Below, one piece after another: positions 39,180 through 48,252 of a DNA stretch of 64,000 nucleotides (position 1 is its first letter; each line of letters begins with the position of its first letter). The notes below the pieces were generated by a model. That model was not told where the DNA came from and ran no database searches. It was given only the letters and a program-made list of their open reading frames with translations. The DNA is from Yoonia sediminilitoris. GTDB lineage: Bacteria > Pseudomonadota > Alphaproteobacteria > Rhodobacterales > Rhodobacteraceae. Made by a program: the position numbers and the translations under genes. Location: positions 1 through 64,000 of the forward strand of contig NZ_QBUD01000014.1 of NCBI RefSeq assembly GCF_003058085.1. Reading direction: 5' to 3'.

Positions 39180-39779
39180 ACCGCATGTTCGAAGAGGCGC
39201 GAGGGGGTAGCCGGACTCCGGTTTTGGCTTCCCTCGAAAGTCCGGCGGCATGTATGCATTATGGGTGGCCTGCAGATGATCGCCGGTGGCGGGTGCAGAG
39301 CCGCGCTTGCCTCTAAGACTGGTTGGATCGCCGTGAATGTCGGCTTGCTCCATGCGTTGGCCACTGACCCGACCTTCTTCGATACAGCCGGTGAATGTCG
39401 TCTAGAACAGGTGTCGTAGAAGTTCGCTCTCCCTAAACCGACCATGCCGGTTCTTTGAGAAGGTGGAATGATCCGGGACACGATCGCTCAGATCGAGGCG
39501 GCAGAACCAACGATACGCGAGGTTCAGATGCACCTCTTCGCAGAGCTACCGCTCTGACCGGATGCCAAAGCAATAGCCGACCAGCAGCATCCGGATAAGC
39601 AGTTCGGGATCGACCGACGGGCGACCCGTATGGCTGTAGAACACCGCCAGATGGGCGCGGATACTGCTCAGGTCGACGAACCGGCCGACGGATCAAAGCA
39701 AGTGATTCATGGGGATGTGATACTCGAGCGAGAACTCGTAAGACAGCGCCGGTTGCGCATCTTGCTTCGGGCCCATCAT
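39180..39779 (-). pseudogene. Decayed IS1182-like transposase
   Basis: On the minus strand the text starts MMGPKQDAQPALSYEFSLEY and HIPMNHLL, then a TGA. It resumes FVDLSSIRAHLAVFYSHTGR and PSVDPELLIRMLLVGYCFGI, a TAG interrupts after RSER, then LCEEVHLNLAYRWFCRLDLS and DHSTFSKNRHGRF follow. A third stop breaks HLF-TTFTG. This is the N-terminal part of an IS1182-family transposase with stops in one frame. The DDE catalytic part is not readable past about 39200. No inverted repeats were identified. Confidence 0.8.
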
Positions 39780-40034
39780 CGCCGATCCTCTCCTCAATTG
39801 CAGGAATTGAATCAGCAGTTCAACTCTCGATCAAAGAAGAGGTTTTCAACAAAATTCGACCTTAATACCAAAATAGACTTGCTGCAGGATTGGTCACTTT
39901 GGAAACGAAGCGGCCGTTCGCTTCGCTCTGCCGCAAGGGCTGCTCAGCGGGACAAAGCCGCTTTTCGTTGGGCAATGTGCTACGGTTCGTGGTATGAATG
40001 CTCGCTATCAACAAACGCTTGGGAGGAAATCACT

Positions 40035-40739
40035 ATGGGCGGGAAGGTCTGCGCAATTGTCGGTTTTGGTCCAGGCCTTGGGACTGCATATGCCGAGACA
40101 TTCAAGCAAGCCGGATACGATCTTGGTCTACTAAGTAGATCGGGCGCTGATCTCGAAGGCGCAGAGCCATCCGACATTTCAGTTTGCGCGTATAGGTGCG
40201 ACGCCGGAGATCCCGAAAGCCTTAGAGGCGGTCTCTCGTTGGTCCAAGACGATCTCGGTCCGATTGACGTCGTGATCTACAATGCCGACCTCGCTCAATT
40301 CGGAGCACTCGATGAGGTTTCAGAGCTCCAGTTCGAACAGAGTTGGCGTGTTAGCGCGCTGGGTCTATTTGTCACCGCCAAGCTGCTAGGATCTCAGATG
40401 TCAGAACGCGGCTCGGGCGTGATCATTGTATCCGGTGCTACCGCAGCGCTTCGTGGCAACGTATGGACGACTACCTTTGCTCCCGCGAAGTCCGCCCAGC
40501 GTACGTTGGCGAACGCACTCGCCAAGCAACTCGGCCCAAAAGGCATCCATGTTGCATATCTTATTATAGATGGCGTGATAGATACAGAAGACACGCGAGC
40601 CAATTTCGCACCAAGTGAACCCGACGAGTTCTTCATCAAACCCGCTCGGATTGCGGAAACGGCACTAATGCTCGCACACCAAGATAAATCGGCTTGGACC
40701 TTCGAGCTCGACATCCGTCCCTTCGGCGAGAAGTGGTAA
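40035..40739 (+). CDS. Short-chain dehydrogenase/reductase
   Basis: The protein has 234 residues from the ATG at 40035, which follows GGGAGGAAAT; a longer frame to 39630 has no conserved text. CAIVGFGPGLGTAYAETFKQ is a variant Rossmann start (GxGxGxG) and VIYNADLAQFG replaces the usual NNAG. GVIIVSGATAAL gives the catalytic Ser, but the YxxxK motif is not standard: FAPAKSAQRTLANAL has Phe in place of Tyr and keeps the Lys. The enzyme may therefore have lost catalysis or use another residue. It is followed tail to tail by an MFS gene. Confidence 0.8.
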   Translation: MGGKVCAIVGFGPGLGTAYAETFKQAGYDLGLLSRSGADLEGAEPSDISVCAYRCDAGDPESLRGGLSLVQDDLGPIDVVIYNADLAQFGALDEVSELQFEQSWRVSALGLFVTAKLLGSQMSERGSGVIIVSGATAALRGNVWTTTFAPAKSAQRTLANALAKQLGPKGIHVAYLIIDGVIDTEDTRANFAPSEPDEFFIKPARIAETALMLAHQDKSAWTFELDIRPFGEKW

Positions 40740-40788
40740 AACATTGCGCGAAGCGATTGCTCCCACGCGTACCAAGCTGCCCTGCATA

Positions 40789-42030
40789 TTAGGCTGCTAA
40801 AGGGGTTGGTGCGTGTGGCCCCTGGATTTTCCAGAATAGTACCCAAACGACCGAGAGATTAAGCGCACCAGCCACAGCCGCTAAACCGTAGGCGGCCGCA
40901 TATCCACCGGTCATGTCGTAGAGATAGCCGCCAAGAAAGCCGCCACTAGCGTGGCCAAACCAGCCGAACATGGTGACAACACCCATCGCAAAACCGCGAC
41001 GTGAGGGTGGAGTATGGGCCGCGACAGTGGCGAGCACACCCGTCATAACTCCTGCATACCCGAAACCGTAAATCGGGGCGTAAAGGTAGAATGTGGACAA
41101 GTCGTCGATGAGCATGAAGCCATAAATCAGCAGCGTCATCCAACCAGTCGCAGTCATGTAGGCGGGGATGGCGCCGATCACATCGGCCAGCTTGCCAAAA
41201 GCGACACGTCCGAGGATGCCCACCATGAGCATTAGGAAGATGACACCACCAGCCTGATCAGCCGAGTATCCACGTCCCTGTATGTGTGGTACGAGGTGCA
41301 TCAGCGGGACTGACATGCATATGCAGCAGAGTAAGATTGCGAGGCACATCATCGGCACAACCAGCCGGATTGGAGGATAATCCTTCTCAACGTCTGCTGC
41401 GCCTTGTCCTGTCTTGAGAAGCGCTACGGGTCGCAACAGGGAAGCCAGCGGAAGCAGCACGATCAGCATAAGCCCTCCAGTGACCGCAAGCGCTCCGGAA
41501 ACGCCCATTGCGTTGATTAGGATGGCCGAGCCGAATGGTACGAAGCCTTGCCCAAGGGCCTGCCCAGCAGACGCGATGCCGATTGCAAGGCCCGCACCGA
41601 TCGGGAACCACTTTCCTACAAGCGACATGATAGGGGCGAAGATTCCTGCGGCACCGAAGAAACCGGCAATGAACATCAGCAGGTAGTACTGCCAGAGATC
41701 ATCCGCAAAAGATGCGGCAAGATAGGATATGCCCATAACCGTACTACCGGCCAATACCACAATCCGGGTGCCAAACCGGTCCGCAACGCTTCCCGTCAGG
41801 AGGCCGCCAAGCGCCAGCCCCATGATTCCGGAAACATTGATTAGCGACACTTCCGCACGATCCCAGCCGTGCAACTGTTCAAGAGGCACGACATAGGCCG
41901 ACATGCCGTTGACGATTGAGCCAAGAGCAAGTGCTAGTATCAGTGCAGAGGCCAAGACAATAACCCAGCGATAGCGAGGCAGTTCTGGTTGGAGCTCTGG
42001 CATGGCTGATATCCCTCTGCGAATAGCCAT
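40789..42030 (-). CDS. MFS transporter, monocarboxylate-porter-like
   Basis: The protein has 413 residues and 12 predicted membrane helices. The start at 42030 has GGAG nine bases upstream; a GTG at 42057 in frame is less likely. GSVADRFGTRIVVLAGSTVM fits the MFS loop 2-3 signature. EVSLINVSGIMGLALGGLLT and SLVGKWFPIGAGLAIGIASA fit the monocarboxylate or oxalate/formate exchanger branch. It probably moves an organic acid. It is read toward the SDR gene, so the two share only a convergent end. It lies within the accessory region. Confidence 0.82.
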   Translation of the reverse strand: MAIRRGISAMPELQPELPRYRWVIVLASALILALALGSIVNGMSAYVVPLEQLHGWDRAEVSLINVSGIMGLALGGLLTGSVADRFGTRIVVLAGSTVMGISYLAASFADDLWQYYLLMFIAGFFGAAGIFAPIMSLVGKWFPIGAGLAIGIASAGQALGQGFVPFGSAILINAMGVSGALAVTGGLMLIVLLPLASLLRPVALLKTGQGAADVEKDYPPIRLVVPMMCLAILLCCICMSVPLMHLVPHIQGRGYSADQAGGVIFLMLMVGILGRVAFGKLADVIGAIPAYMTATGWMTLLIYGFMLIDDLSTFYLYAPIYGFGYAGVMTGVLATVAAHTPPSRRGFAMGVVTMFGWFGHASGGFLGGYLYDMTGGYAAAYGLAAVAGALNLSVVWVLFWKIQGPHAPTPLAA

Positions 42031-42189
42031 AACATATTTCTCCAAGATGGCAGACACCTAGTCAAAAAATGGGCTTCACGTTTAAGGCAGCTTCAGGCTT
42101 AAAGTCGCCGTTCGTTTCGCTGTCCATGGAGGTCCGGTTTCTGCCGAAAGGAGAGCATGACGCAAAGGGCGAACAACTGCCACTTGCTG

Positions 42190-42232
42190 CGCAGGTCCGC
42201 AGCGACACATCCAGTCCGGCAAAATAATCCAT
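42190..42232 (-). pseudogene. Scrap of an IS110-family transposase N-terminus
   Basis: From ATG at 42232 on the minus strand the codons give MDYFAGLDVSLRTCA, the near-invariant start of IS110-type transposases with the first acidic residue of the DEDD site (LDVS). After that the frame continues with unrelated residues to a stop at about 42064. Only the 5' tip of the gene remains. Confidence 0.5.
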
Positions 42233-42519
42233 CGTCTTTCTCCCTTGTTCACAGCAATCCTGTGATCATATCGGGAGCATGACCGCGGAACAGAGGCAGC
42301 CCAATTACGCATACTATGGGCCGGAAGTCGCCAGCGGACACGCAGAAAGGTGATCAAACTGATCTGGCCCAGCACTTATCAAGAGACAGATAGATGGCTG
42401 TCTCGATTGTGGTTTGCGGGATTACTCTTTTGGATTGCGCTAGAAAAAAGGTGGATAACGGGGTGTATTTACGTTCGTAAATCCGCCTAAGATACTGTAA
42501 AAAATAAAAAAAGGGGAAG

Positions 42520-42596
42520 TGGTAGGCCCGGCAGGACTTGAACCCGCAACCAAAGCGTTATGAGCGCTCTGCTCTAACCAATTGAGCTACAGGCCC
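42520..42596 (-). tRNA. tRNA with anticodon CAT (tRNA-Met, or Ile2)
   Basis: On the minus strand 77 bases fold into a cloverleaf. The acceptor strands GGGCCTG and CGGGCCT pair with two G-U pairs, the D-arm is GCTCAATTGGTTAGAGC, the anticodon stem-loop carries CTCATAA with anticodon CAT, the T-arm has GGTTCAAGTCC, and CCA is encoded. The D-arm and acceptor do not have the initiator features. Elongator tRNA-Met and the lysidine-modified tRNA-Ile2 cannot be separated safely by eye. It stands at the right edge of the accessory region, and its 3' end faces that region. Confidence 0.9.
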
Positions 42597-42876
42597 CTAC
42601 CTGCACTGGGTTAGCAGAACAGCGGCGCTGGTCAAGTTTGAATTGGCCGGAAAGTCATTGGGCGGCGATGACATTTGGCCACCAGCCGCCCGAATTCTAG
42701 CGAGACTGTCATAAGCGAGGCGAGGTCGCTTACTTCTCGCTCCATTCGTTGGCATATGATTTACTAATGCAAAGTTAATAAACTCAGGAATATTTGTTTT
42801 TTGTTAAAATCTGTCCGTTGCACCGGGCCGGACCATCCGGTATCGCGACCGCAACCAATCTCACAAGGTGCCCGAC

Positions 42877-43917
42877 ATGGAAAAGAATGGCCTGACTTAC
42901 GCCGATGCCGGTGTTGATATCGATGCTGGAAATTCATTGGTCGAGCGGATCAAACCAGCGGCCAAACGCACGGCCAGATCCGGTGTCATGGCGGGCCTTG
43001 GCGGCTTTGGCGCGCTTTTTGACCTCAAGGGTGCCGGGTATCAGGATCCGATACTGGTTGCGGCAACCGATGGCGTGGGTACCAAACTGCGGATCGCTAT
43101 TGATACGGGCAATGTGGACACGATCGGTATCGATCTGGTCGCCATGTGCGTGAATGACCTCGTTTGCCAAGGGGCAGAGCCGCTTTTCTTTCTCGATTAC
43201 TTTGCGACAGGCAAGTTGGAACTGGACCAGGCCACGCGCATCATCGAAGGCATCGCGGCAGGTTGCGAAGCCTCGGGCTGTGCCCTGATTGGTGGCGAAA
43301 CCGCTGAAATGCCGGGCATGTATCATGCGGGTGATTTCGACCTTGCGGGTTTTTCCGTTGGCGCGATGGAGCGCGGCGCAGACCTGCCACGCGGCGTGGC
43401 GGCTGGAGACGTTTTGCTCGGGCTTGCCTCTGATGGGGTACACTCGAACGGCTATTCGCTGGTGCGGCGGATCGTTGATTTGTCCGGCCTTGCATGGGCC
43501 GATACGGCACCTTTTGCCGATGGAACCCTTGGGGCCGCATTGCTTGCGCCAACGCGGCTTTATGTCAAACCCGCGCTGGCTGCGGTCAGGGCAGGGGGCG
43601 TAAATGCGCTGGCCCATATTACTGGCGGTGGCCTGACCGAAAACCTGCCCCGGGTCCTGCCGGACGGTCTGGGCGCAGACATCGATTTGAACGCATGGGA
43701 ACTGCCGCCTGTTTTTGCGTGGCTCGCAGGCATCGGCGGCATTGCCGAGGCTGAATTGCTCAAGACATTCAACGCAGGCGTTGGCATGGTGCTTGCGGTT
43801 GATGCGGGGCAGGCCGAAGCCCTGACAAGCTTGTTGTCGGGTGCTGGCGAAACCGTCTATCAGCTGGGCCACGTGACTGAAGGTGCTGGCATTCGCTATT
43901 CAGGGCAGCTTCTTTGA
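42877..43917 (+). CDS. purM: Phosphoribosylformylglycinamidine cyclo-ligase
   Basis: The protein has 346 residues from the ATG at 42877 ([20 protein letters not shown]). [15 protein letters not shown] and VGTKL are the nucleotide-loop signature; [40 protein letters not shown] and [16 protein letters not shown] are typical of PurM. It closes the imidazole ring to give AIR in purine synthesis. The stop codon overlaps the purN start. An A/T-rich stretch upstream (about 42760-42810) probably holds the promoter. Confidence 0.97.
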   Translation: MEKNGLTYADAGVDIDAGNSLVERIKPAAKRTARSGVMAGLGGFGALFDLKGAGYQDPILVAATDGVGTKLRIAIDTGNVDTIGIDLVAMCVNDLVCQGAEPLFFLDYFATGKLELDQATRIIEGIAAGCEASGCALIGGETAEMPGMYHAGDFDLAGFSVGAMERGADLPRGVAAGDVLLGLASDGVHSNGYSLVRRIVDLSGLAWADTAPFADGTLGAALLAPTRLYVKPALAAVRAGGVNALAHITGGGLTENLPRVLPDGLGADIDLNAWELPPVFAWLAGIGGIAEAELLKTFNAGVGMVLAVDAGQAEALTSLLSGAGETVYQLGHVTEGAGIRYSGQLL

Positions 43918-44510
43918 CAAGACGTGTCGCGATTCTGATTTCCGGCGGCGGGTCCAACATGGAAACGCTGGTCAAGTCGATGACGGGCGACCATCCTGCA
44001 AGACCTGTGCTTGTGCTGTCGAACACCCCCGATGCAGGCGGCTTGGCCAAAGCGCGGGCACTGCATGTGCCCACTTCTGTCGTTGACCATCGGCCATTTG
44101 GCAAAGACCGGGTTGCGTTCGAGGCGGAGTTGCTGAAGGTGTTGAAGACTGCGAAACCGGATATTATATGCCTTGCCGGCTTTATGCGTATCCTGTCGCC
44201 CGAATTCATGCAGCATTGGTCAGGTCAGATGCTGAATATCCATCCGTCGTTGCTGCCCAAATACAAGGGACTGCATACCCATGCCCGCGCAATTGCCGCC
44301 GGTGACAGCGAACATGGATGCACGGTCCATGTTGTGACGCCAGAGCTGGACGACGGCCCGATCCTGGGTCAGGCCAAGCTGCGCATCCAGCCTGACGATA
44401 CGGCACAAACGCTTGCGGCGCGGGTGTTGCCGTTGGAACATGCGCTGTACCCGAAAGTACTGCGCCGCTTTGCGGCCGGTGATCCCACACCGGTCACACT
44501 TGAACAATAA
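43914..44510 (+). CDS. purN: Phosphoribosylglycinamide formyltransferase
   Basis: The protein has 198 residues. [17 protein letters not shown] begins the fold; [18 protein letters not shown] carries the folate site, and the catalytic Asn/His/Asp are in [17 protein letters not shown] and [20 protein letters not shown]. The start appears to be TTG at 43914, overlapping the purM stop as TTGA. This is a rare start codon, but no ATG or GTG lies nearby in frame. It transfers formyl from 10-formyl-THF to GAR. Confidence 0.95.
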   Translation: MTRRVAILISGGGSNMETLVKSMTGDHPARPVLVLSNTPDAGGLAKARALHVPTSVVDHRPFGKDRVAFEAELLKVLKTAKPDIICLAGFMRILSPEFMQHWSGQMLNIHPSLLPKYKGLHTHARAIAAGDSEHGCTVHVVTPELDDGPILGQAKLRIQPDDTAQTLAARVLPLEHALYPKVLRRFAAGDPTPVTLEQ

Positions 44511-44597
44511 CATGGGGCTTACCTTCCCAATGCCCGCCGTTTGCCCTACAACGGGCGAGCAATCGGGTGTGGGGCTTGAACGCGTGATTGACTAACT

Positions 44598-45755
44598 ATG
44601 AAGAAGATAACGACCACCGAGGCACTGGCTGAATTTTGTAACGAGGCAGCGAAACGTTCGTATGTCACTGTAGATACAGAGTTCTTGCGCGAACGTACCT
44701 ACTACTCCAAGCTATGTTTGGTTCAGTTGGCCTATCAGGATTCTGGCAGCAACGACGCGGTTCTGGTTGATCCGCTGGCCGAAGGGCTGTCGCTTGATCC
44801 GCTTTACCGGCTCTTTGAAGACGTAGGCGTGGTCAAGGTTTTCCACGCGGCCCGTCAGGATCTTGAAATTTTCTACGTCGATCAGGGCATTATACCGACC
44901 CCGTTGTTTGATACGCAGGTGGCCGCGATGGTTTGCGGGTTTGGCGATCAGGTTGGTTACGAAACACTGGTGCGCAAGATCGCAAAGTCTGATCTGGATA
45001 AATCCTCGCGCTTTACCGATTGGTCGCGCCGTCCGTTGACCGATGCACAGGCCAAATACGCTTTGGCCGATGTGACGCATCTGCGCGACATCTACGAATA
45101 TCTGTCTGCGCGCCTTGACCAGTCAGGTCGCAAAAAATGGGTGGCCGAGGAAATGGCAGTTCTGAATGATCCGGCCACATATCAGTCGGACCCTGAGCAG
45201 GCATGGCGGCGGGTAAAGACCCGGACGCAGTCCGGCAAGTTCCTTGCAATTGTGCGCGAATTGGCGCGCTTTCGGGAAAACTACGCGCAAGAACGCAATA
45301 TCCCGCGCAACCGTGTGTTCAAGGACGACGCGCTGGTTGAATTGGCATCGACCAAGCCGCAATCAGAGCAGGACCTTGGGCGGTCTCGTCTGTTGCTGCG
45401 AGAGGCGCGCAAGGGCGATATTGCGACGGGCATTCTGGATAGCGTCAAGGCAGGGCAGGAGGTCAAACCCGAGGACATGCCACGCCCCGACAAGGACCGT
45501 GGCAAGCTACAGGTGAACCCGGCGCTGGCGGACATGTTGCGGGTATTGCTGAAAGCCAAGACTGACGACAAGGACGTAGCCCAAAAACTCATTGCCTCAT
45601 CCAGCGATCTGGATGCGCTGGCATCGGGGCAAAGGGATGTGCCCGCGCTGAAAGGTTGGCGCCGCGAAGTATTCGGCAACGATGCGCTGCGCCTGTGCGA
45701 CGGAGAAATCGGGCTGGCGGTCAAAGGGCAGAAAGTCGTTACCGTTCCGCTTTGA
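44598..45755 (+). CDS. rnd: Ribonuclease D
   Basis: The protein has 385 residues. The DEDD exonuclease domain shows VTVDTEFLRERTYYSKL (first D and E), KVFHAARQDLEIFY and KYALADVTHLRDIYEYL. HRDC domains follow (VFKDDALVELASTKPQSEQD). It trims tRNA and other stable RNA 3' ends. It starts 88 bases after purN on the same strand. Confidence 0.95.
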   Translation: MKKITTTEALAEFCNEAAKRSYVTVDTEFLRERTYYSKLCLVQLAYQDSGSNDAVLVDPLAEGLSLDPLYRLFEDVGVVKVFHAARQDLEIFYVDQGIIPTPLFDTQVAAMVCGFGDQVGYETLVRKIAKSDLDKSSRFTDWSRRPLTDAQAKYALADVTHLRDIYEYLSARLDQSGRKKWVAEEMAVLNDPATYQSDPEQAWRRVKTRTQSGKFLAIVRELARFRENYAQERNIPRNRVFKDDALVELASTKPQSEQDLGRSRLLLREARKGDIATGILDSVKAGQEVKPEDMPRPDKDRGKLQVNPALADMLRVLLKAKTDDKDVAQKLIASSSDLDALASGQRDVPALKGWRREVFGNDALRLCDGEIGLAVKGQKVVTVPL

Positions 45756-45812
45756 TCTGGACGCGGCCCTTATTGCGCCCTACATGCAGAGATGAAGTGG
45801 AAAGGCGTTTTA

Positions 45813-46220
45813 ATGGCAAATCCTGACTTTGAAGAACTGGTCGAAACCTTTGAATTCCTTGATGATTGGGAAGACCGCTATCGCCATGTGATCGACATGG
45901 GTAAAGCGATGGACCCACTGGAAGATGCGCTGCGCGTGCCCGCAACCAAAGTGGACGGCTGTGCCAGTCAGGTCTGGCTTGTGCCTCAAATCAAGGATGG
46001 CATTTTCACCTTTCGGGGCGAAAGTGACGCGATGATCGTGCGTGGGCTGATTGCTGTTCTGCATACGCTCTATAACGGAGTGCCTGTGGCAGAGGTAAAC
46101 AAGATCGACGCGGCGGCAGAACTGGGGCGGCTTGGTCTGAATGATCATCTGTCAGCCCAGCGGTCAAACGGGCTGCGCGCAATGGTCGCGCGGATCAGGG
46201 AAACGGCGGCTGCCGCCTAA
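45813..46220 (+). CDS. sufE: Cysteine desulfuration protein SufE
   Basis: The protein has 135 residues from MANPDFEELVETFEFLDDWE; a start at 45792 adds only seven residues. KVDGCASQVWLVP holds the acceptor cysteine that takes persulfide from SufS. The C-terminal GLNDHLSAQRSNGLRAMVAR is the usual close. The other suf genes are elsewhere. The stop codon interlocks with that of the convergent DUF1638 gene. Confidence 0.94.
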   Translation: MANPDFEELVETFEFLDDWEDRYRHVIDMGKAMDPLEDALRVPATKVDGCASQVWLVPQIKDGIFTFRGESDAMIVRGLIAVLHTLYNGVPVAEVNKIDAAAELGRLGLNDHLSAQRSNGLRAMVARIRETAAAA

Positions 46221-46840
46221 AGCGCCGCCAAGGCTGTCATCAGATCACCGTAACCGGTAAAGCGCCGTTCGAACCCAAGGCCAAGCCTGTCGGCATGCGC
46301 ACGCGCTTTTTGCGTCAGTGCGGGGTCGTCGGTCTGGGCCTGATAAACCACCTTTTCGTAATTGCCAAAGTACATTTCGCGCAAATCGGGATGCCGGTCC
46401 AGGCCGAGTGGTTCCCAGACGAATGCATCAAACTGCCGGACAAGAAAATCGGTTAGGTAGAAGGCTGTAATTTCATCGCGCTCTGCAAAGGCGGCGTTGC
46501 CTTCGTAAAAGGCATAGCAGTGGGGGCCGGGCACCATGTCTACGCCCATCTCTGCGCAGGCTACCTTTAAAAGCCCGCCTGTGCCGCAATCGGCGTAGAC
46601 CACGAAAAGCCGGTCGTAACTGTCGCGATGTTTTTCGACCGCCGCGCGGACCGCATCCACGATCTTGTGTGGATGGTTATGCAGGATGGCGGGCAAACAC
46701 TGCAAATCCAGATGGTCCCAGCCGTTGGCCGCTTTCAGGGCCAGAATTTCGCGGGCCAATGCACCGCAGGCAATCAGCAGCACGCGACCTTGGCCCGTTG
46801 GGGCAAGCCCGCGTGTGGTCAGTGCCGCATCGGCGATCAC
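46217..46840 (-). CDS. DUF1638 protein, corrinoid-locus companion
   Basis: The protein has 207 residues with the DUF1638 core: LLIACGALAREILALKAANG, LQCLPAILHNHPHKIVDAV, FVVYADCGTGGLLKVACAEM and GPHCYAFYEGNAAFAERDE. Conserved cysteines and histidines (CGAL, HNHP, DCGTGG, GPHCY) suggest a metal or corrinoid site. Genes of this family often lie beside corrinoid methyltransferases, which fits here: mtbC-like and BMT-like genes lie upstream on the same strand. The start overlaps the YbjQ gene by four bases. A role in methyl transfer or cofactor handling is inferred. Confidence 0.8.
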   Translation of the reverse strand: MIADAALTTRGLAPTGQGRVLLIACGALAREILALKAANGWDHLDLQCLPAILHNHPHKIVDAVRAAVEKHRDSYDRLFVVYADCGTGGLLKVACAEMGVDMVPGPHCYAFYEGNAAFAERDEITAFYLTDFLVRQFDAFVWEPLGLDRHPDLREMYFGNYEKVVYQAQTDDPALTQKARAHADRLGLGFERRFTGYGDLMTALAAL

Positions 46841-47151
46841 GACAAACGCACCGCCGTCCCGTATGCCACAATCTCGGACGCACCATTCATGATCGATGAT
46901 GTTTCCATGCGAAACCCAAGGATGGCATCAGCGCCCATGGCACTTGCTTCGGCTTTCATGCGGTCCAGCGCCTGTTCGCGGGCACCAGCCAGCAGCGAGG
47001 AATAGCCTTTCATTTCACCACCGACAAGATTGCGCAGACCGGCAACGATATCAGTGCCCACATGTTTGGCCCGCACGGTTGCACCGCGCACCAACCCCAA
47101 GGTTTCAGCAACCTCGCGGCCAGCGACGGAGTGGGTTGTGCAAATCAGCAT
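46837..47151 (-). CDS. YbjQ/UPF0145 family protein
   Basis: The protein has 104 residues from MLICTTHSVAGREVAETLGL (ATG at 47151); a start at 47172 would overlap the gene upstream. GATVRAKHVGTDIVAGLRNL and AREQALDRMKAEASAMGADA are typical of this pentameric family, often called heavy-metal-binding domain. Its function is unknown. It overlaps DUF1638 by four bases and lies two bases below a small membrane protein gene. Confidence 0.85.
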   Translation of the reverse strand: MLICTTHSVAGREVAETLGLVRGATVRAKHVGTDIVAGLRNLVGGEMKGYSSLLAGAREQALDRMKAEASAMGADAILGFRMETSSIMNGASEIVAYGTAVRLS

Positions 47152-47152
47152 A

Positions 47153-47374
47153 TCAGTTTTCAAACTTATCATAATGGTTGTCGTCTGAGTTCGTCAGGCG
47201 ATCTGCGATGATACGCCATGCGATATATGCACAAATCGCAATCAACCCCAGCGCGGTCAATCCCAGCACCGGGCTGACCTGCACGCTGGCAAGCAAAATT
47301 GCGGCTACCCATATGGTTGCGCCCGCCGCAGCAATCACGCTGACCAGAATCAGAACAAGTTTATCAATGGGCAT
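47153..47374 (-). CDS. Small two-helix membrane protein, unknown function
   Basis: The protein has 73 residues with two hydrophobic helices (VLILVSVIAAAGATIWVAAI and LGLTALGLIAICAYIAWRII) and a charged C-terminus (ADRLTNSDDNHYDKFEN). AAAGGAGGA precedes its ATG, a strong ribosome-binding site. It lies between the corrinoid gene and the YbjQ gene in the same operon. I know no family for it. Confidence 0.7.
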   Translation of the reverse strand: MPIDKLVLILVSVIAAAGATIWVAAILLASVQVSPVLGLTALGLIAICAYIAWRIIADRLTNSDDNHYDKFEN

Positions 47375-47410
47375 CAGATCCTCCTTTGTCTTATGACATA
47401 GGGATCAGTC

Positions 47411-48118
47411 CTAAGCCGCACCAGCCCCCTGATTGTGCTTTCTTGCGACAAAGGTCTTGGCTGTTTCAACGGCTACCGCCGCATCACGGCAGTAGGCGTC
47501 AGCGCCAATTGCCTTGCCGAACTCTTCGTTCAGAGGGGCGCCGCCGACCAGAACGATATAATCATCACGGATACCTTTTTCGACCATCGTGTCGATGACA
47601 ACCTTCATGTACGGCATGGTCGTCGTCAGCAGTGCGGACATGCCAAGGATGTCAGGCTCTTCCGTTTCAATTGCCTCAAGGTAATTCTCAACCGCGTTGT
47701 TGATACCCAGATCAACCACTTCGAAACCCGCCCCTTCCATCATCATGGAGACGAGGTTTTTACCGATATCGTGAATGTCGCCCTTGACCGTCCCAATCAC
47801 CATTTTGCCGACGCGGGGCGCACCGGTGGCAATCAGAAGTGGCTTGAGAATGGCCATGCCGCCCTTCATGGCGTTGGCCGCCAGCAGCACCTCTGGCACA
47901 AACAAGATGCCGTCACGGAAGTCATGGCCGACGATGGTCATACCGCCGACCAATGCTTCGGTCAGCACGCGGTAAGGCTCCCAGCCGCGCTCAATCAGAA
48001 TATTAACCGCTTCTTCGATCTCTTCTTTCAGACCGTCGTATAGATCGTCAAACATCTGCGCGACGAGGTCTTCGTCACTCAGTTCGGACAGGATGATGTC
48101 ATCTTCTTCGTCAGACAT
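47411..48118 (-). CDS. Corrinoid-binding protein, cobalamin part of split methionine synthase
   Basis: The protein has 235 residues. An acidic head (MSDEEDDIILSELSDEDLVA) is followed by a MetH-cap-like helical domain (VNILIERGWEPYRVLTEAL) and the B12 fold. VIGTVKGDIHDIGKNLVSMM has the DxHxxG motif whose His coordinates cobalt; ADPILGMSALLTT-type text (DILGMSALLTTTMPYMK) and VGGAPLNEEFGKAIGADAYC follow. It carries the methyl group from the pterin protein (13609) to the homocysteine protein (49332). Homologues serve methylamine metabolism too, so the substrate pair rests on genomic context. Confidence 0.88.
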   Translation of the reverse strand: MSDEEDDIILSELSDEDLVAQMFDDLYDGLKEEIEEAVNILIERGWEPYRVLTEALVGGMTIVGHDFRDGILFVPEVLLAANAMKGGMAILKPLLIATGAPRVGKMVIGTVKGDIHDIGKNLVSMMMEGAGFEVVDLGINNAVENYLEAIETEEPDILGMSALLTTTMPYMKVVIDTMVEKGIRDDYIVLVGGAPLNEEFGKAIGADAYCRDAAVAVETAKTFVARKHNQGAGAA

Positions 48119-48252
48119 TGGAGACCCTTTGCATTCACTTGTGCAATTAGTAGTGCGCCTGATTGGTCTTGACTACCTACACAATTGCGACATTCGCAGA
48201 AACGTGACCGACCCGCCATTGCCTGCGTTCATGAATTGTTCTAATAAACATC

